A stretch of 64,000 nucleotides of DNA from Holophagaceae bacterium (GTDB lineage: Bacteria; Acidobacteriota; Holophagae; Holophagales; Holophagaceae). The notes below the pieces were generated by a model. The model was given only the letters and a program-made list of their open reading frames with translations, was not told the DNA's origin and ran no database searches. Made by a program: the position numbers and the translations under genes. The number at the start of each line of letters is the position of its first letter. Within the stretch, counting starts at the first letter, position 1. The stretch lies in assembly GCA_016722505.1 (NCBI GenBank), contig JADKJH010000002.1, positions 326,001 through 390,000 on the forward strand, given 5' to 3'. This document shows positions 1 through 9,142 of the stretch, piece after piece.

Positions 1-1038
1 GAGGGCGTGGCCAAGCCCATCGTACGTGGCATGGCGCTGGACATCACCGACCGCCTGCATTCAGAGAAGGCGCTGCGGGCCAGCGAGGCCCAGCTTCGCG
101 TGATCCTGGAATCCACAGATGATGGAATCTTGGCCGTGGATCCCCGCGGCAAGGTTCTCAAGACCAACAGCCGCTTTGCCGAGCTATGGAAGATTCCAGC
201 GACCGTTATCGCGGCCGGGGATCATCAGGCCCTTTTGGATCACGTTCTTCCCCAATTGTCAGAGCCGGATGCCTTCCTGAAACAAGTGAAGGACCGCTAT
301 GGATCAGATGTGATGTTCTCGGACTTGATCCATTTCAAGGATGGCCGTTGTTTCGAACATTTCTCGACCCCCATGCTGGACGGAAAATTCGTGGCCGGGC
401 GCGTGTCGTCCTTCCGCGACATCACAGAACGCAGGCGCGCAGAAATCGCGCTTCGGGAGAGCGAAAAAATGCTTCGGGAATCACAGCTCCTCGCGGGGCT
501 TGGAAGTTATGTTCTGGACCTTCCTTCCGGAACCTGGCGGAGTTCGGAGGTGCTCGACAACTTATTCGGGATAGACGCGGCATTCGCGCGCTCCGTGGAG
601 AGTTGGGCTGGATTAATCCACCCTGACGACCGGCAGATGATGGTGGATTATTTCGCGAACGAGGTCGTCGGCAAGCGACGGCGCTTTGACAAGGAGTACC
701 GGATCATCCGGCAGAACGACCAGGCAGTGCGGTGGGTGCATGGCCTGGGAGAGTTGGCGGTCTCTTCTCAAGATCAAGTGTTGGACATGCACGGGACGAT
801 TCTGGACATCACCGAGCGCAAACGGGCCGAGCAGGCGCTGCGCCAGCAGGCCGAGGAACTCCATGCCCGCAACATCAACCTGAACCGGTTCAACCGCGTC
901 GCCGTGGACCGCGAATTGCGCATGATCGAATTAAAGCGGGAAATCAACGAGCTTTGCGCGCAGCTTGGCGAACCTCCCCGCCATCATGTGGTGGGAGCTG
1001 AAGCGGCCCTACAGCCTCCAACGGAAGCCCGGCCATGA
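1..1038 (+). CDS. Multi-PAS sensory protein, 5' end outside the window
   Basis: The frame is open from the first base, and its first residues read as the end of a PAC motif (ALDITDR), so the gene begins upstream of the window. Two further PAS/PAC units follow at about residues 25-140 and 155-275, each closing with a DITER-type motif. A charged helical tail of about 60 residues ends the protein. No HisKA, ATPase, GGDEF or EAL domain is visible in the part present, so it probably senses through PAS domains and passes the signal by contact. The stop codon overlaps the start of the following hybrid kinase gene by 4 bases (ATGA), which indicates translational coupling and suggests the two act in one pathway. 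Missing upstream domains could change this picture. Confidence 0.85.
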   Translation, partial: EGVAKPIVRGMALDITDRLHSEKALRASEAQLRVILESTDDGILAVDPRGKVLKTNSRFAELWKIPATVIAAGDHQALLDHVLPQLSEPDAFLKQVKDRYGSDVMFSDLIHFKDGRCFEHFSTPMLDGKFVAGRVSSFRDITERRRAEIALRESEKMLRESQLLAGLGSYVLDLPSGTWRSSEVLDNLFGIDAAFARSVESWAGLIHPDDRQMMVDYFANEVVGKRRRFDKEYRIIRQNDQAVRWVHGLGELAVSSQDQVLDMHGTILDITERKRAEQALRQQAEELHARNINLNRFNRVAVDRELRMIELKREINELCAQLGEPPRHHVVGAEAALQPPTEARP

Positions 1039-4000
1039 ACCCTTCCGAAATCAGAATTCTGGTGGTGGACCATGATGCCGGCATTCTGAGCGGCACCGTG
1101 AGCCTGCTGGGACAGGCGGGCTATGCCGTGGACAGCGCCTCCAGCGGCGAGGACGCCCTGCGCGCGGCCCGAGAACACCAGCCTGACCTTGTGTTGCTGG
1201 ATCGCGACTTCCCAGACCTTGATGGCCTTGATGGACTCGAAACCTGCCGCCGGATGAAAAATACCCTGGCCAGAGCTGACGTTTTTGTGGTCATCGTTTC
1301 GGCTTTGCGCATTGACAGCGAGCAGCAGGCAGAAGGACTGGAGTCGGGGGCTGACGACTACATCACCCGCCCCATCGGCAACCGCGAGCTGCTGGCACGG
1401 GTGGCGGCCTTCTCGCGCATCATCCATATGGCCCGTTCACTGAACCAACAAGCCCAGGAATTGAAGGAGACGAACGAGCTCGCCAGCCAAACTGGCAATG
1501 CGTCCCTCAACGTGATGGAAGACGCCTTGGAGGCGCGGGATCGCGCAGAGCAATCAAGGCTGGCATTGCTTGAAAGCCACGAGCGCTTCGAATTGGCGAA
1601 CCGGGCCACGTTCAATGTCATCTGGGACTGGGATATAAAGACCAACGCCATTTGGAGGAATGACAATTTTGAAGAACTGTTCGGATATTCAAGGGATGAA
1701 GTGGGGGCGGGTTTCGTGTCCTCGAACAATCTCATCCATCCCGAGGATGCGGAAAGCGTGCGGGCGGGCATTAAGGTGGCTCTCGATAATGCAGGCAGCG
1801 AATTCTGGGCCGACCAGTACCGTTTCCGCCGCAAAGATGGCTCCTACGCGACGGTCGAAGACCGCGGCATCATCACCCGGAACGCGAAGGGCCAAGCGCT
1901 CCGGATGCTGGGCGCCATGCAGGACATCTCCGAACGGAAGCTGGCTGAGCAGGCGCTGAGGGAAAGCGAAGAAAAGCAGCGGATGATCATCGAACACAGC
2001 GTGCAGCTCTTTTATTCCCACACGCCCGATAACCTGATGACCTATGTCAGCTCGCAGGTCGGCGAGTTCTTCGATGCTGGTCCGGATGACACCTACCGGC
2101 CCTGGACGGATTTCCTGACAGATAATCCAGTCAATGCCCTCGGTCTGGAGATCTCCCGCCAGGCGCTGGAAACCGGCGAACGCCAGCGCCCCTACGAGTT
2201 GGAATTGCTGACCCCGCGCGGCCGGATCATCTGGGTCGAGGTCCACGAATCGCCCGTGGTTGACCATGGCCACGTGATCGCTATGGTCGGCGCCCTCACG
2301 GACATCACCGAGAGCAAGCGCACCCATGACCAGTTGCGGCTGCAGGGAGGCGCGCTGGAAGCAGCGGCCAACGCGATCACCATTACCGATCAGAAGGGGG
2401 TGATCCAATGGGTCAATCCTGCCTTCAGCGCCCTCACCGGCTACAGCGCATCAGAAGCCATCGGCCGGCGCCCCGGCGACTTGATCAAATCGGGCAAACA
2501 AGATCCCGGGTTCTATTCACGCATGTGGACGACGCTCCTCGACGGCAAGATCTGGCGGGGCGAAATCATCAATCGGCGCAAGGATGGCAGCCTTTACACT
2601 GGCGAAAAGACCATCACCCCTCTAAAGGATGATCGGGGTGAGATCACGCACTTCACTTCTGTGGAGCAGGATGTCAGTGAACGCAAACAGGCCGAGGCCA
2701 GCCTGAGGCTGCAGGGTGGCGCGCTTGAAGCCGCCGCCAATGCCATGGTCATCACCGATCTCAAGGGAAGGATCGAGTGGGCCAATGCCGCATTCACAAC
2801 CTTCACCGGATACAGCCTGGATGAAGCCATCGGCAAGCAGCCTTCAGAGCTGGTCAAGTCAGGAAAACATGATCTGGCGTTCTACAAGACCATGTGGGAT
2901 ACCTTGCTCGCGGGTGAAGTATGGCAAGGCGAAATCATCAACAAGCGCAAGGATGGGTCGCTTTATACCGAGGATATGACCATCACGCCGCTGAGGGATG
3001 AAAGCGGCGGAATCACCCACTTCATTGCCGTGAAACAGGACATCACCCAACGCAAGCAAGCAGAACGAGAGTTATCCGACCTCAACCGCTCTTTAACAAT
3101 GCTGAGCGCCTGCAACGAAGCGCTGGTGCGGGCCAATAACGAGCAAGAGCTGCTCGATGTGATCTGCCGGATCGCAGTCCAAATCGGTGGCTACCACATG
3201 GCCTGGGTGGGCTACGCCCAGGACGATGCGGCCCGGACCATCGTTCCCAAGGCCTTTGCGGGACAGGAACTGGGCTACCTTTCGGAAATCCAGGTCACCT
3301 GGTCCGAGGACCAGCCTTCGGGCATGGGTCCCGCCGGCCGCGCCATCCGCAGCGGCCAGACTTCGCTATTCACCGATATAACCCTTGATCCAGCCTCCTT
3401 CAGATGGCTGGAGGCCGCGCAGCAACGGGGCTACCGCGGCGTGGTCAGTCTACCCTTGAGCAACGAGAACCGTACTTTTGGCGTGCTCAACCTCTATGGC
3501 AATGAGCCCCTTCATTTGGCGGAGAAAGATATCGAACTGCTCAAGGAAATGGCTGATGACTTGGCCTTTGGCATCGGCAATATCCGGGCGCAACTTGAGC
3601 GGAAACAGCTAGCGTCCCTTTTGGATAAGGCCCAGGATGCGATCTTGGTGCGCGACTTGAATCACCGGATCCTGTTCTGGAACAAAGGCGCCGAGCGGCT
3701 GTACGGATGGAAAGCAGAAGAGATGATCGGCCATATACCGCTGGACGAGGTCTATGACGATCTGAAGGTGTTTGACGAGGCCCAGAACCTGGTGATGCTT
3801 GAGGGGGAATGGAATGGCCGGATCCATCAACGCCGGAAAGATGGCAATCTGCTGACCGTTGAAGGCCATTGGACGCTTGTGAAAGACGATCAGGGCCGGC
3901 CGGTATCCGTCCTCGCCATCAACACCGATATCACCGAAAAGGTGGAGGCTGAACGCGAGCTGCAGCAGTACACCGATCGGCTGGAGGCCATGCGGGAAAT

Positions 4001-6134
4001 CGATGTTGCGATCCTGGGCGCGCGCTCCACTCTGGAACTGGTGCAGAGCGCGCTGGTCCGGCTCAGGAAAATCGTCCCGTTCGAGCGCGCGGCAGCGGTG
4101 CTGTTCAACGAAAGCCTGACTGAAGGCACCGTTCTGGCAGTGGATCAGGACATACCTTGGGAGCCGCTGCCAGGGGAAATCCGGCCCATCGGCGATTTCC
4201 ACGATATGAAGGAGCTGCTCGCGGCGCCGTTCATGGATATACCGGACTTGAGCGAAGTCCAGGGCTGCATCATGGAAGAGCTGATACTTTCGCAGGGCCT
4301 GCGTAACCTTGTGTATATCCCAATGGAAAGCGAAGGCACCGTACTCGGCTTCCTGGCCCTCTCCGCCACAACCCCCGGAATCCTGACACCCAAGCATGCG
4401 GAAATCGCCTTGGATATGAACGATCAGTTGGTGGTGGCCATCCAGCACACCAGGCTGAAGGAGAACCTCGAGCGGTCCAACCTGGAGCTTGAATCCAAGG
4501 TGGAAGAGCGCACCGCCACGTTGACCACCACGGTGGCCACCATGAAGGTCCTTGAAAATGAGCTGCTGAAGCGGGAAGCCGATGCCCGTGGCGCAAGCGA
4601 AGCGAAATCCACCTTCCTGGCTTCCATGAGCCACGAACTGCGCACGCCGCTCATCGGCGTCACCGGCATGTTGGAAATACTTGGGCAGACCCAGCTCGAC
4701 GCCGAGCAGCGCCAAATCGCGGCCGTCATCCGTGAATCCTCCCAAAGCCTGTTGCAAATCATCGGCGACATCCTGGATTTCTCGAAAATCGAAGCCAACA
4801 AGCTGGAACTGTCCCCCCACACGTTCTCAGTGCGGGACCTGGTGGAATCCATCTCGCAGATTTTCCAATCTGCCGTTTCCGCCAAGGGGCTGGATCTCAT
4901 CACTCAGGTGGATCCAGAGCTGGCGGCGGCCCATTGGGCCGATGCCCTGCGTATCCGCCAGATCCTGAACAATTTCCTAAGCAACGCGGTGAAGTTCACC
5001 GAACGCGGTTCCATCAACTTGAGGGTTCGGCTGCTGAAATCGCAGGCGGGCCATGAGTCCATGGCCTTCGAGGTGCAGGATTCAGGGATCGGCGTCTCGG
5101 ATGAGAATCAAGCCAAGCTTTTTGAGCCGTTCACCCAAGCCGAAACCAGCACTACCAGGCGTTTCGGTGGCACAGGCCTAGGCTTGGTCATCAGCCGGAG
5201 GCTGGCGGAATTGATGGGCGGGACCCTGGCCATGAAAAGCAGCTTGGGCCGTGGCACCACCATAACTTTGTCGGTGGATCTGCCCGTAGGGAACGTGCAG
5301 GACATCGTGAGGACCGATGTGTCGGCCTCCTCGAATAGGGTTCCTACCCGGCTCGCGCCCAGCATCGAAGAGGCGATTCGGGAGCGCAGCCTGGTTTTGA
5401 TGGCCGAGGACCATCCCACCAATCGCACAGTGCTGACCCAGCAAGTGCGCCGCGCGGGATATGCCATGGAGGTGGCGGAAGACGGCCAGGAGGCTTTCGA
5501 GAAATGGCAAAGCGGGCGCTACGCGGTGATCCTGACTGATCTGCACATGCCTCGCATGGACGGCTACCGGCTGACTCAGGCCGTGCGGGAATGGGAGCGC
5601 GAGCATGGATTGGAAAGAACACCGATCCTCGCGCTCACGGCAAATGCCATGGGCGGAGAGGCCGAGCGCTGCATCGACCTGGGCATGGACGACTACCTGA
5701 TCAAACCTGTGACCATTCCCCTGCTGGCCTCCAAGCTGCACAAGTGGATGCCCCATGTGAAGCTCGATCTAGGTCCAGATCCAGATTCAATCAAGCCATC
5801 GGAATCGCTGCCCGCTTTGGATTCCAGGGTGCTGATGGACTTGTGCGGCAATGATGACGCGGCAGCGAAAGAAATCCTGGATGATTTCATCGCCACGGCA
5901 AAGGCGGATTTTGCGATGTTACAGGACGCGGTCCAGCAAAATGACAAACCCAGTGTCATACGCCAAGCCCACCGACTGAAAGGCTCCTCCGCCATGATCG
6001 GTGCCCGCTACCTGACTGACCGCGCCGGCAAGCTGGAAGCCTGCGCCAAGACCGAAACCGCTGAATGGGAAACACTGAAGCAGCACGTGGCCTGGATTCA
6101 GGAAGGGCTGGAGAAGTTAAATGAGGTCCAATAA
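1035..6134 (+). CDS. Giant hybrid sensor histidine kinase (REC, PAS x5, GAF x2, HisKA, HATPase, REC, Hpt)
   Basis: This protein of 1699 residues is a complete phosphorelay. It has an N-terminal receiver (about 6-125), a coil, four PAS domains (about 185-675), a GAF domain (about 690-855), a PAS (about 860-975), a second GAF (about 985-1140), a coiled coil, HisKA with the phospho-accepting His near residue 1200 (motif SHELRTPL), and an HATPase with N, G1 (DSGIGV) and G2 (GGTGLGL) boxes. A receiver follows with its Asp near 1502 (ILTDLHMP), then an Hpt domain with His near 1646 (AHRLKGSS). PAS units 3 and 4 are a tandem duplication. In the first receiver the usual conserved Lys is an Arg (ITRPIG), so its phosphorylation may be altered. 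No membrane segment is seen, so it is probably cytoplasmic. The ligand is unknown. Confidence 0.95.
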   Translation: MNPSEIRILVVDHDAGILSGTVSLLGQAGYAVDSASSGEDALRAAREHQPDLVLLDRDFPDLDGLDGLETCRRMKNTLARADVFVVIVSALRIDSEQQAEGLESGADDYITRPIGNRELLARVAAFSRIIHMARSLNQQAQELKETNELASQTGNASLNVMEDALEARDRAEQSRLALLESHERFELANRATFNVIWDWDIKTNAIWRNDNFEELFGYSRDEVGAGFVSSNNLIHPEDAESVRAGIKVALDNAGSEFWADQYRFRRKDGSYATVEDRGIITRNAKGQALRMLGAMQDISERKLAEQALRESEEKQRMIIEHSVQLFYSHTPDNLMTYVSSQVGEFFDAGPDDTYRPWTDFLTDNPVNALGLEISRQALETGERQRPYELELLTPRGRIIWVEVHESPVVDHGHVIAMVGALTDITESKRTHDQLRLQGGALEAAANAITITDQKGVIQWVNPAFSALTGYSASEAIGRRPGDLIKSGKQDPGFYSRMWTTLLDGKIWRGEIINRRKDGSLYTGEKTITPLKDDRGEITHFTSVEQDVSERKQAEASLRLQGGALEAAANAMVITDLKGRIEWANAAFTTFTGYSLDEAIGKQPSELVKSGKHDLAFYKTMWDTLLAGEVWQGEIINKRKDGSLYTEDMTITPLRDESGGITHFIAVKQDITQRKQAERELSDLNRSLTMLSACNEALVRANNEQELLDVICRIAVQIGGYHMAWVGYAQDDAARTIVPKAFAGQELGYLSEIQVTWSEDQPSGMGPAGRAIRSGQTSLFTDITLDPASFRWLEAAQQRGYRGVVSLPLSNENRTFGVLNLYGNEPLHLAEKDIELLKEMADDLAFGIGNIRAQLERKQLASLLDKAQDAILVRDLNHRILFWNKGAERLYGWKAEEMIGHIPLDEVYDDLKVFDEAQNLVMLEGEWNGRIHQRRKDGNLLTVEGHWTLVKDDQGRPVSVLAINTDITEKVEAERELQQYTDRLEAMREIDVAILGARSTLELVQSALVRLRKIVPFERAAAVLFNESLTEGTVLAVDQDIPWEPLPGEIRPIGDFHDMKELLAAPFMDIPDLSEVQGCIMEELILSQGLRNLVYIPMESEGTVLGFLALSATTPGILTPKHAEIALDMNDQLVVAIQHTRLKENLERSNLELESKVEERTATLTTTVATMKVLENELLKREADARGASEAKSTFLASMSHELRTPLIGVTGMLEILGQTQLDAEQRQIAAVIRESSQSLLQIIGDILDFSKIEANKLELSPHTFSVRDLVESISQIFQSAVSAKGLDLITQVDPELAAAHWADALRIRQILNNFLSNAVKFTERGSINLRVRLLKSQAGHESMAFEVQDSGIGVSDENQAKLFEPFTQAETSTTRRFGGTGLGLVISRRLAELMGGTLAMKSSLGRGTTITLSVDLPVGNVQDIVRTDVSASSNRVPTRLAPSIEEAIRERSLVLMAEDHPTNRTVLTQQVRRAGYAMEVAEDGQEAFEKWQSGRYAVILTDLHMPRMDGYRLTQAVREWEREHGLERTPILALTANAMGGEAERCIDLGMDDYLIKPVTIPLLASKLHKWMPHVKLDLGPDPDSIKPSESLPALDSRVLMDLCGNDDAAAKEILDDFIATAKADFAMLQDAVQQNDKPSVIRQAHRLKGSSAMIGARYLTDRAGKLEACAKTETAEWETLKQHVAWIQEGLEKLNEVQ

Positions 6135-6183
6135 AACAACCTGATCATCCCCCGACCTCGGGCGCTGGAAAGGCTGGAATCAA

Positions 6184-7050
6184 TCAATACCCGTACTTTC
6201 CAATGAGCAGGGCCAAGCGTTCCCTGGTCTCTGCCGGCACCAATTCCGGCGGTGTGACAAGGGCGGTGCGAAGGGCGCTGCGGGCCGGCTCATTTCCGGG
6301 GGGACCATCGGCGATGTCCACGATCACACGGCGTAACAAGGCTTCCGCCTTGGCTACGTTGGCGGCCATGACAGCCATGATGTCCTGGGCGTCCGCGGCC
6401 TCTGGAGTATCACGCCAGGCATCGTAATCCGTGACCAGAGCGATGGTGGCGAAGGCCAATTCCGCTTCCCGGGCGAGCTTGGCTTCGGTCACCTGGGTCA
6501 TGCCGATGAAGTCCGCGCCCCAGGATTGGTGGAGCCGCGATTCGGCGCGGGTGCTGAAGGCCGGCCCCTCCATGCATACATAGATGCCGCCATTATCAAA
6601 CGGCAGCTCCAGGGATCGGCCCGCTTCCATGAGCTTGCCGCGGAGCCAGGCCGACGTTGGCTCAGCAAAGCCCACATGGGCGACCAGTCCATTGCCAAAA
6701 AAGGTGCTCGGCCGCAAATGGGTGCGGTCAATGAACTGATCCGGCAGACGAAGGCACCCTGGCGTATGGTGGTCCTGGAGGCTGCCCACCGCGCTGACCG
6801 CAAGAAGGATTTCACAGCCCACGGATTTGAGCGCCCAGATATTGGCGCGGTAATTCACTTCGCTTGGCGTCAATCGGTGGCCCACGCCATGTCGGCTCAT
6901 GAAAGCCACAGGCACACCTTCGAGGCTCCCCATGACCAAGGGATCTGTGGGTTTTCCGAAGGGTGTCTCCACCTCCTTCTGGACCATATCCTTCACGCCT
7001 GACATGGCGTAAAGTCCGCTGCCGCCGATGATGCCGATAGGAGAAGTCAT
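6184..7050 (-). CDS. mtnP: S-methyl-5'-thioadenosine phosphorylase
   Basis: It cleaves methylthioadenosine with phosphate to adenine and methylthioribose-1-phosphate, the first salvage step after polyamine or quorum-signal synthesis. The 288-residue length fits the family. The phosphate loop GIIGGSGLY is at the N terminus, followed by MSRHGVGH and the segment EGPAFSTRAES. The base-recognition loop reads TDYDAW, with two Asp residues as in 6-aminopurine-specific MTA phosphorylases rather than the Asn of guanosine/inosine enzymes. The frame extends upstream to a GTG at 7074, but that stretch lies in a dispersed repeat, so the ATG at 7050 is preferred. It is divergent from the acyltransferase gene and stands alone. 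metK, another methionine-cycle gene, is elsewhere in the window. Confidence 0.9.
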   Translation of the reverse strand: MTSPIGIIGGSGLYAMSGVKDMVQKEVETPFGKPTDPLVMGSLEGVPVAFMSRHGVGHRLTPSEVNYRANIWALKSVGCEILLAVSAVGSLQDHHTPGCLRLPDQFIDRTHLRPSTFFGNGLVAHVGFAEPTSAWLRGKLMEAGRSLELPFDNGGIYVCMEGPAFSTRAESRLHQSWGADFIGMTQVTEAKLAREAELAFATIALVTDYDAWRDTPEAADAQDIMAVMAANVAKAEALLRRVIVDIADGPPGNEPARSALRTALVTPPELVPAETRERLALLIGKYGY

Positions 7051-7070
7051 GGGTCCGCCAATAAACCAAG

Positions 7071-7109
7071 CCACAGATGAACATGGATAGGGAAAGAGAT
7101 AAACACGGA
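7071..7109 (+). repeat. Solo arm of the CCACAGATGAACA...AAACACGG repeat family
   Basis: The sequence CCACAGATGAACATGGATAG, followed after a short insertion by GATAAACACGGA, matches one arm of the perfect palindrome at 41824-41894, with a small insertion and substitutions. It sits between the divergent mtnP and acyltransferase genes. It creates spurious upstream extensions of both reading frames, which is why internal starts were chosen for both. Confidence 0.6.
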
Positions 7110-7208
7110 AAAAAGCTGCGGCGGATTCCGCAGATCAATTCCTGCGCTCTAGCGCTGGCATGCTGCCTCAAGTCATCCTGGATGCATGCACCAATTCACG
7201 ATTCCGTT

Positions 7209-8477
7209 ATGAGCAGGGTTCGAGACATCACCGCCAGAGGCCTGGCCCATTTGTGGTTCCGCACGTTGCGGGTGGAGGGCCCGGCACTTCCCGAAGGCGC
7301 CGTGCTGATGGTGTTGAACCATCCCAACGGTTTGCTGGACCCGGTGGTGGTTTCATCGCTGGTGGAGCCGTCGCCGCGCTTCCTCGCAAAGTCCACATTA
7401 TGGAAGATCCTTCCGCTGCGGCCCTTCCTGGCCATTTTCAGGGCGATTCCCGTGGCCCGGGCCCAGGACACCAATGATGCGGAATCCCGTGCCAAAGCTA
7501 CGGCTAAAGCATTCGAGGCCGTGCATCTGGCATTTGAAAGGAACCATCGCGTGGGTCTTTTCCCTGAAGGCATCAGCCACGGCAGTGCTCAGCTGGCCCC
7601 GCTGAAAACCGGCGCGGCGCGCATGGCCCTTACGAGTTCAGCGAAGCCAGCCTTGGTGCCTGCGGGCTTGGTGTATGGGCAGCGGGACCTCTTTCGCCAC
7701 AATGTGCTGTTGCGCTTGGGTACACCTGTTCACTATGGCGATTTAGAATCGAAAGGTGACGATCCCGAAGCGGTCAAGGACCTCACCGAGCGCATCCGCC
7801 ACGCCCTGTTGCCGCTCACGCTCCATGGCCCGGAGGAAGCCCTGCAACGCCTTGCTGAGGACTTGGCCTGGTTGTTGGCTGAAGCTCCCAAAGACCGCGC
7901 TGATCTGGAGGTGTTGCGCATTCGGACCCAGTCCCTGCTCCCTGCGCTGGTGGCCCTTGGCGAAAAAGACCAAACCTTCATCAGAGCCCGTGTGGACCAG
8001 GCCCAGGGCTGGCTTCAGGAGAAGGGCCTGCGGCCCGACCAGGTGGGCTTCCCATACCCTGGCTCCCAGGTTCGGAAATGGATCGGGAATGCCGTATTGC
8101 ACCACCTATTCGCCTTGTTCATTGCCCCCGCCGCCCTGCTCTTCTGGCCACCCTACCGGTTCAATGGTTGGCTCACCAACCGACTGACGGATGAAGTGGA
8201 CGTCATCGCCACTTACAAACTCTTGGGCGGCCTGCTGTTTCTGCCTTCCTGGGCCCTGCTTCTATTGGGTCTCGGAGCTTGGCGATGGGGCGTTTGGGGG
8301 GCGGCGGCGGTCCTGGCTCTGGCGATTCTGGCCTTTCTCAGCTTGCCGTTGTCCGAACGCCTGAAGGAGGATTGGCAGGCGGTCCGGGGCTATCGCTACC
8401 GCTCCCATCCCGACGTGGCGGGTTTGCTGAAGGCCAGAGAAGAACTACTGGCAGCCTTCCCGCAATTGCGGCCATGA
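7209..8477 (+). CDS. 1-acyl-sn-glycerol-3-phosphate acyltransferase-type membrane protein (PlsC family)
   Basis: The protein has the acyltransferase blocks of the PlsC/LPLAT superfamily. NHPNGLLDP supplies the catalytic His-X4-Asp, and FPEGISHG is the acceptor-binding EG(T/S) motif. These enzymes transfer acyl groups to lysophospholipids or glycerol phosphate at the membrane. The catalytic domain takes up about the first 220 residues. A linker follows, then two or three hydrophobic segments (about residues 300-395) that anchor the C terminus, so at about 422 residues it is longer than classical PlsC (about 240). The ATG at 7209 is chosen because the longer frame starting at 7077 begins inside a dispersed repeat. 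The exact acyl acceptor cannot be told from sequence. Confidence 0.8.
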   Translation: MSRVRDITARGLAHLWFRTLRVEGPALPEGAVLMVLNHPNGLLDPVVVSSLVEPSPRFLAKSTLWKILPLRPFLAIFRAIPVARAQDTNDAESRAKATAKAFEAVHLAFERNHRVGLFPEGISHGSAQLAPLKTGAARMALTSSAKPALVPAGLVYGQRDLFRHNVLLRLGTPVHYGDLESKGDDPEAVKDLTERIRHALLPLTLHGPEEALQRLAEDLAWLLAEAPKDRADLEVLRIRTQSLLPALVALGEKDQTFIRARVDQAQGWLQEKGLRPDQVGFPYPGSQVRKWIGNAVLHHLFALFIAPAALLFWPPYRFNGWLTNRLTDEVDVIATYKLLGGLLFLPSWALLLLGLGAWRWGVWGAAAVLALAILAFLSLPLSERLKEDWQAVRGYRYRSHPDVAGLLKAREELLAAFPQLRP

Positions 8478-8570
8478 ATCAAGGTGCAACGCGGCCTACA
8501 TCCAATACCGTTCAGTTAAATCAGCCACGAAACCACTCAGCGCGGTCACATGCCGCAACCAAAAACCGGA

Positions 8571-8791
8571 TTCACCGCCAAGACGCCAAGAGCGCCAAGA
8601 AAACACCCATGCGCCAGCTTCACGGATGAAATTCAGGCGGCTCGGCGGCGGCCTCGCGCTTTGGTGTGATCCGCGCCGGGCCGCCTGAATTTGCGGGCCT
8701 TCAGCCCGCAGGCGCTACGCGCCCCGTGAAGCGATTTTGTGCCGGAATCCAGGGTGGTTGGACTTGGCGTTCTTGGCGTCTTGGCGGTGAA
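8571..8791. mobile_element. MITE-like element with 29-bp terminal inverted repeats
   Basis: The left end (8571-8599) begins TTCACCGCCAAGACGCCAAG. The right end (8763-8791) is its reverse complement with 28 of 29 positions matching. The 221-bp interior has no ORF but holds nested palindromes, including the 85-bp repeat described separately, and a CTTCACGG/CCGTGAAG pair. No target-site duplication was recognised. The CGCCAAG unit recurs about every 10 bases within each arm. Size, non-coding interior and long TIRs fit a non-autonomous element, but mobility is inferred. Confidence 0.65.
8613..8697 (+). repeat. 85-bp dispersed palindromic repeat, copy 1
   Basis: A hairpin is formed by AAATTCAGGCGGC... 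and ...GCCGCCTGAATTT. The whole unit, including GCCAGCTTC...GGATGAAATTCAGG on one side and CGCCGGGCC...TGAATTTGCGGG on the other, recurs in reverse orientation at 47552-47634. Copy 1 is nested in the 221-bp MITE-like element. Two copies in 64 kb suggest a genome-wide repeat family. Confidence 0.7.
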
Positions 8792-8893
8792 ATTCTTTCC
8801 TCTAGGTTGGAACACAAGTTAAACCATTCCAGCAAGTAGATAAGATTGCTGTGTAACTTCTGCTTAAAAAAGACGAAGTTGAAGATTAGTAGT

Positions 8894-8945
8894 ACGAAGG
8901 GCACGAATGAAAATCTCCGTGTCCTATTCGTGGCTCTTCGTGGCT
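8894..8945. repeat. Imperfect inverted CACGAAG repeat
   Basis: ACGAAGGGCACGAAT on the left faces ATTCGTGGCTCTTCGTGGCT on the right. It belongs to the same CCACGAAG-type family as the repeats near 14463 and 35398. The rest of the 8478-9142 interval shows no credible gene. It holds the MITE-like element, this repeat and the lipase terminator. Confidence 0.5.
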
Positions 8946-9087
8946 ACGTTTTCTCCAAAGTGAACGGTATTGGGCCTACATCATCCTTCCCGCCCTTCTA
9001 TCCTTCGATGCCTGTAGAACCGACATTTGTTGAAGAGGTGAAAGCCACAAACGGCATAGGACGAATCACCTTGTTCACCCTGTGCCG

Positions 9088-9123
9088 AAAAACAACAGCG
9101 GGCGGAGAATCCGCCCGCTGTTG
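9088..9123 (-). terminator. Rho-independent terminator of the lipase-like gene
   Basis: On the minus strand a perfect 14-bp stem (CAACAGCGGGCGGA with its complement) and a 3-base loop are followed by five T residues. It lies about 20 bases after the stop codon of the lipase-like lipoprotein gene. Confidence 0.85.
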
Positions 9124-9142
9124 ATCGAAACCTGCCTTTGAA

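Noticed and set aside
3609..4820. 403-codon ORF on the minus strand inside the giant kinase gene
   Set aside because: It is antisense to a well-supported kinase frame, has no recognisable domain, and its residue pattern is that of a shadow frame of GC-rich coding DNA.
8571..8791. CRISPR-like array, because of the regularly repeated CGCCAAG units
   Set aside because: The units are about 10 bases apart with no spacers, and the two arms are inverted rather than direct.
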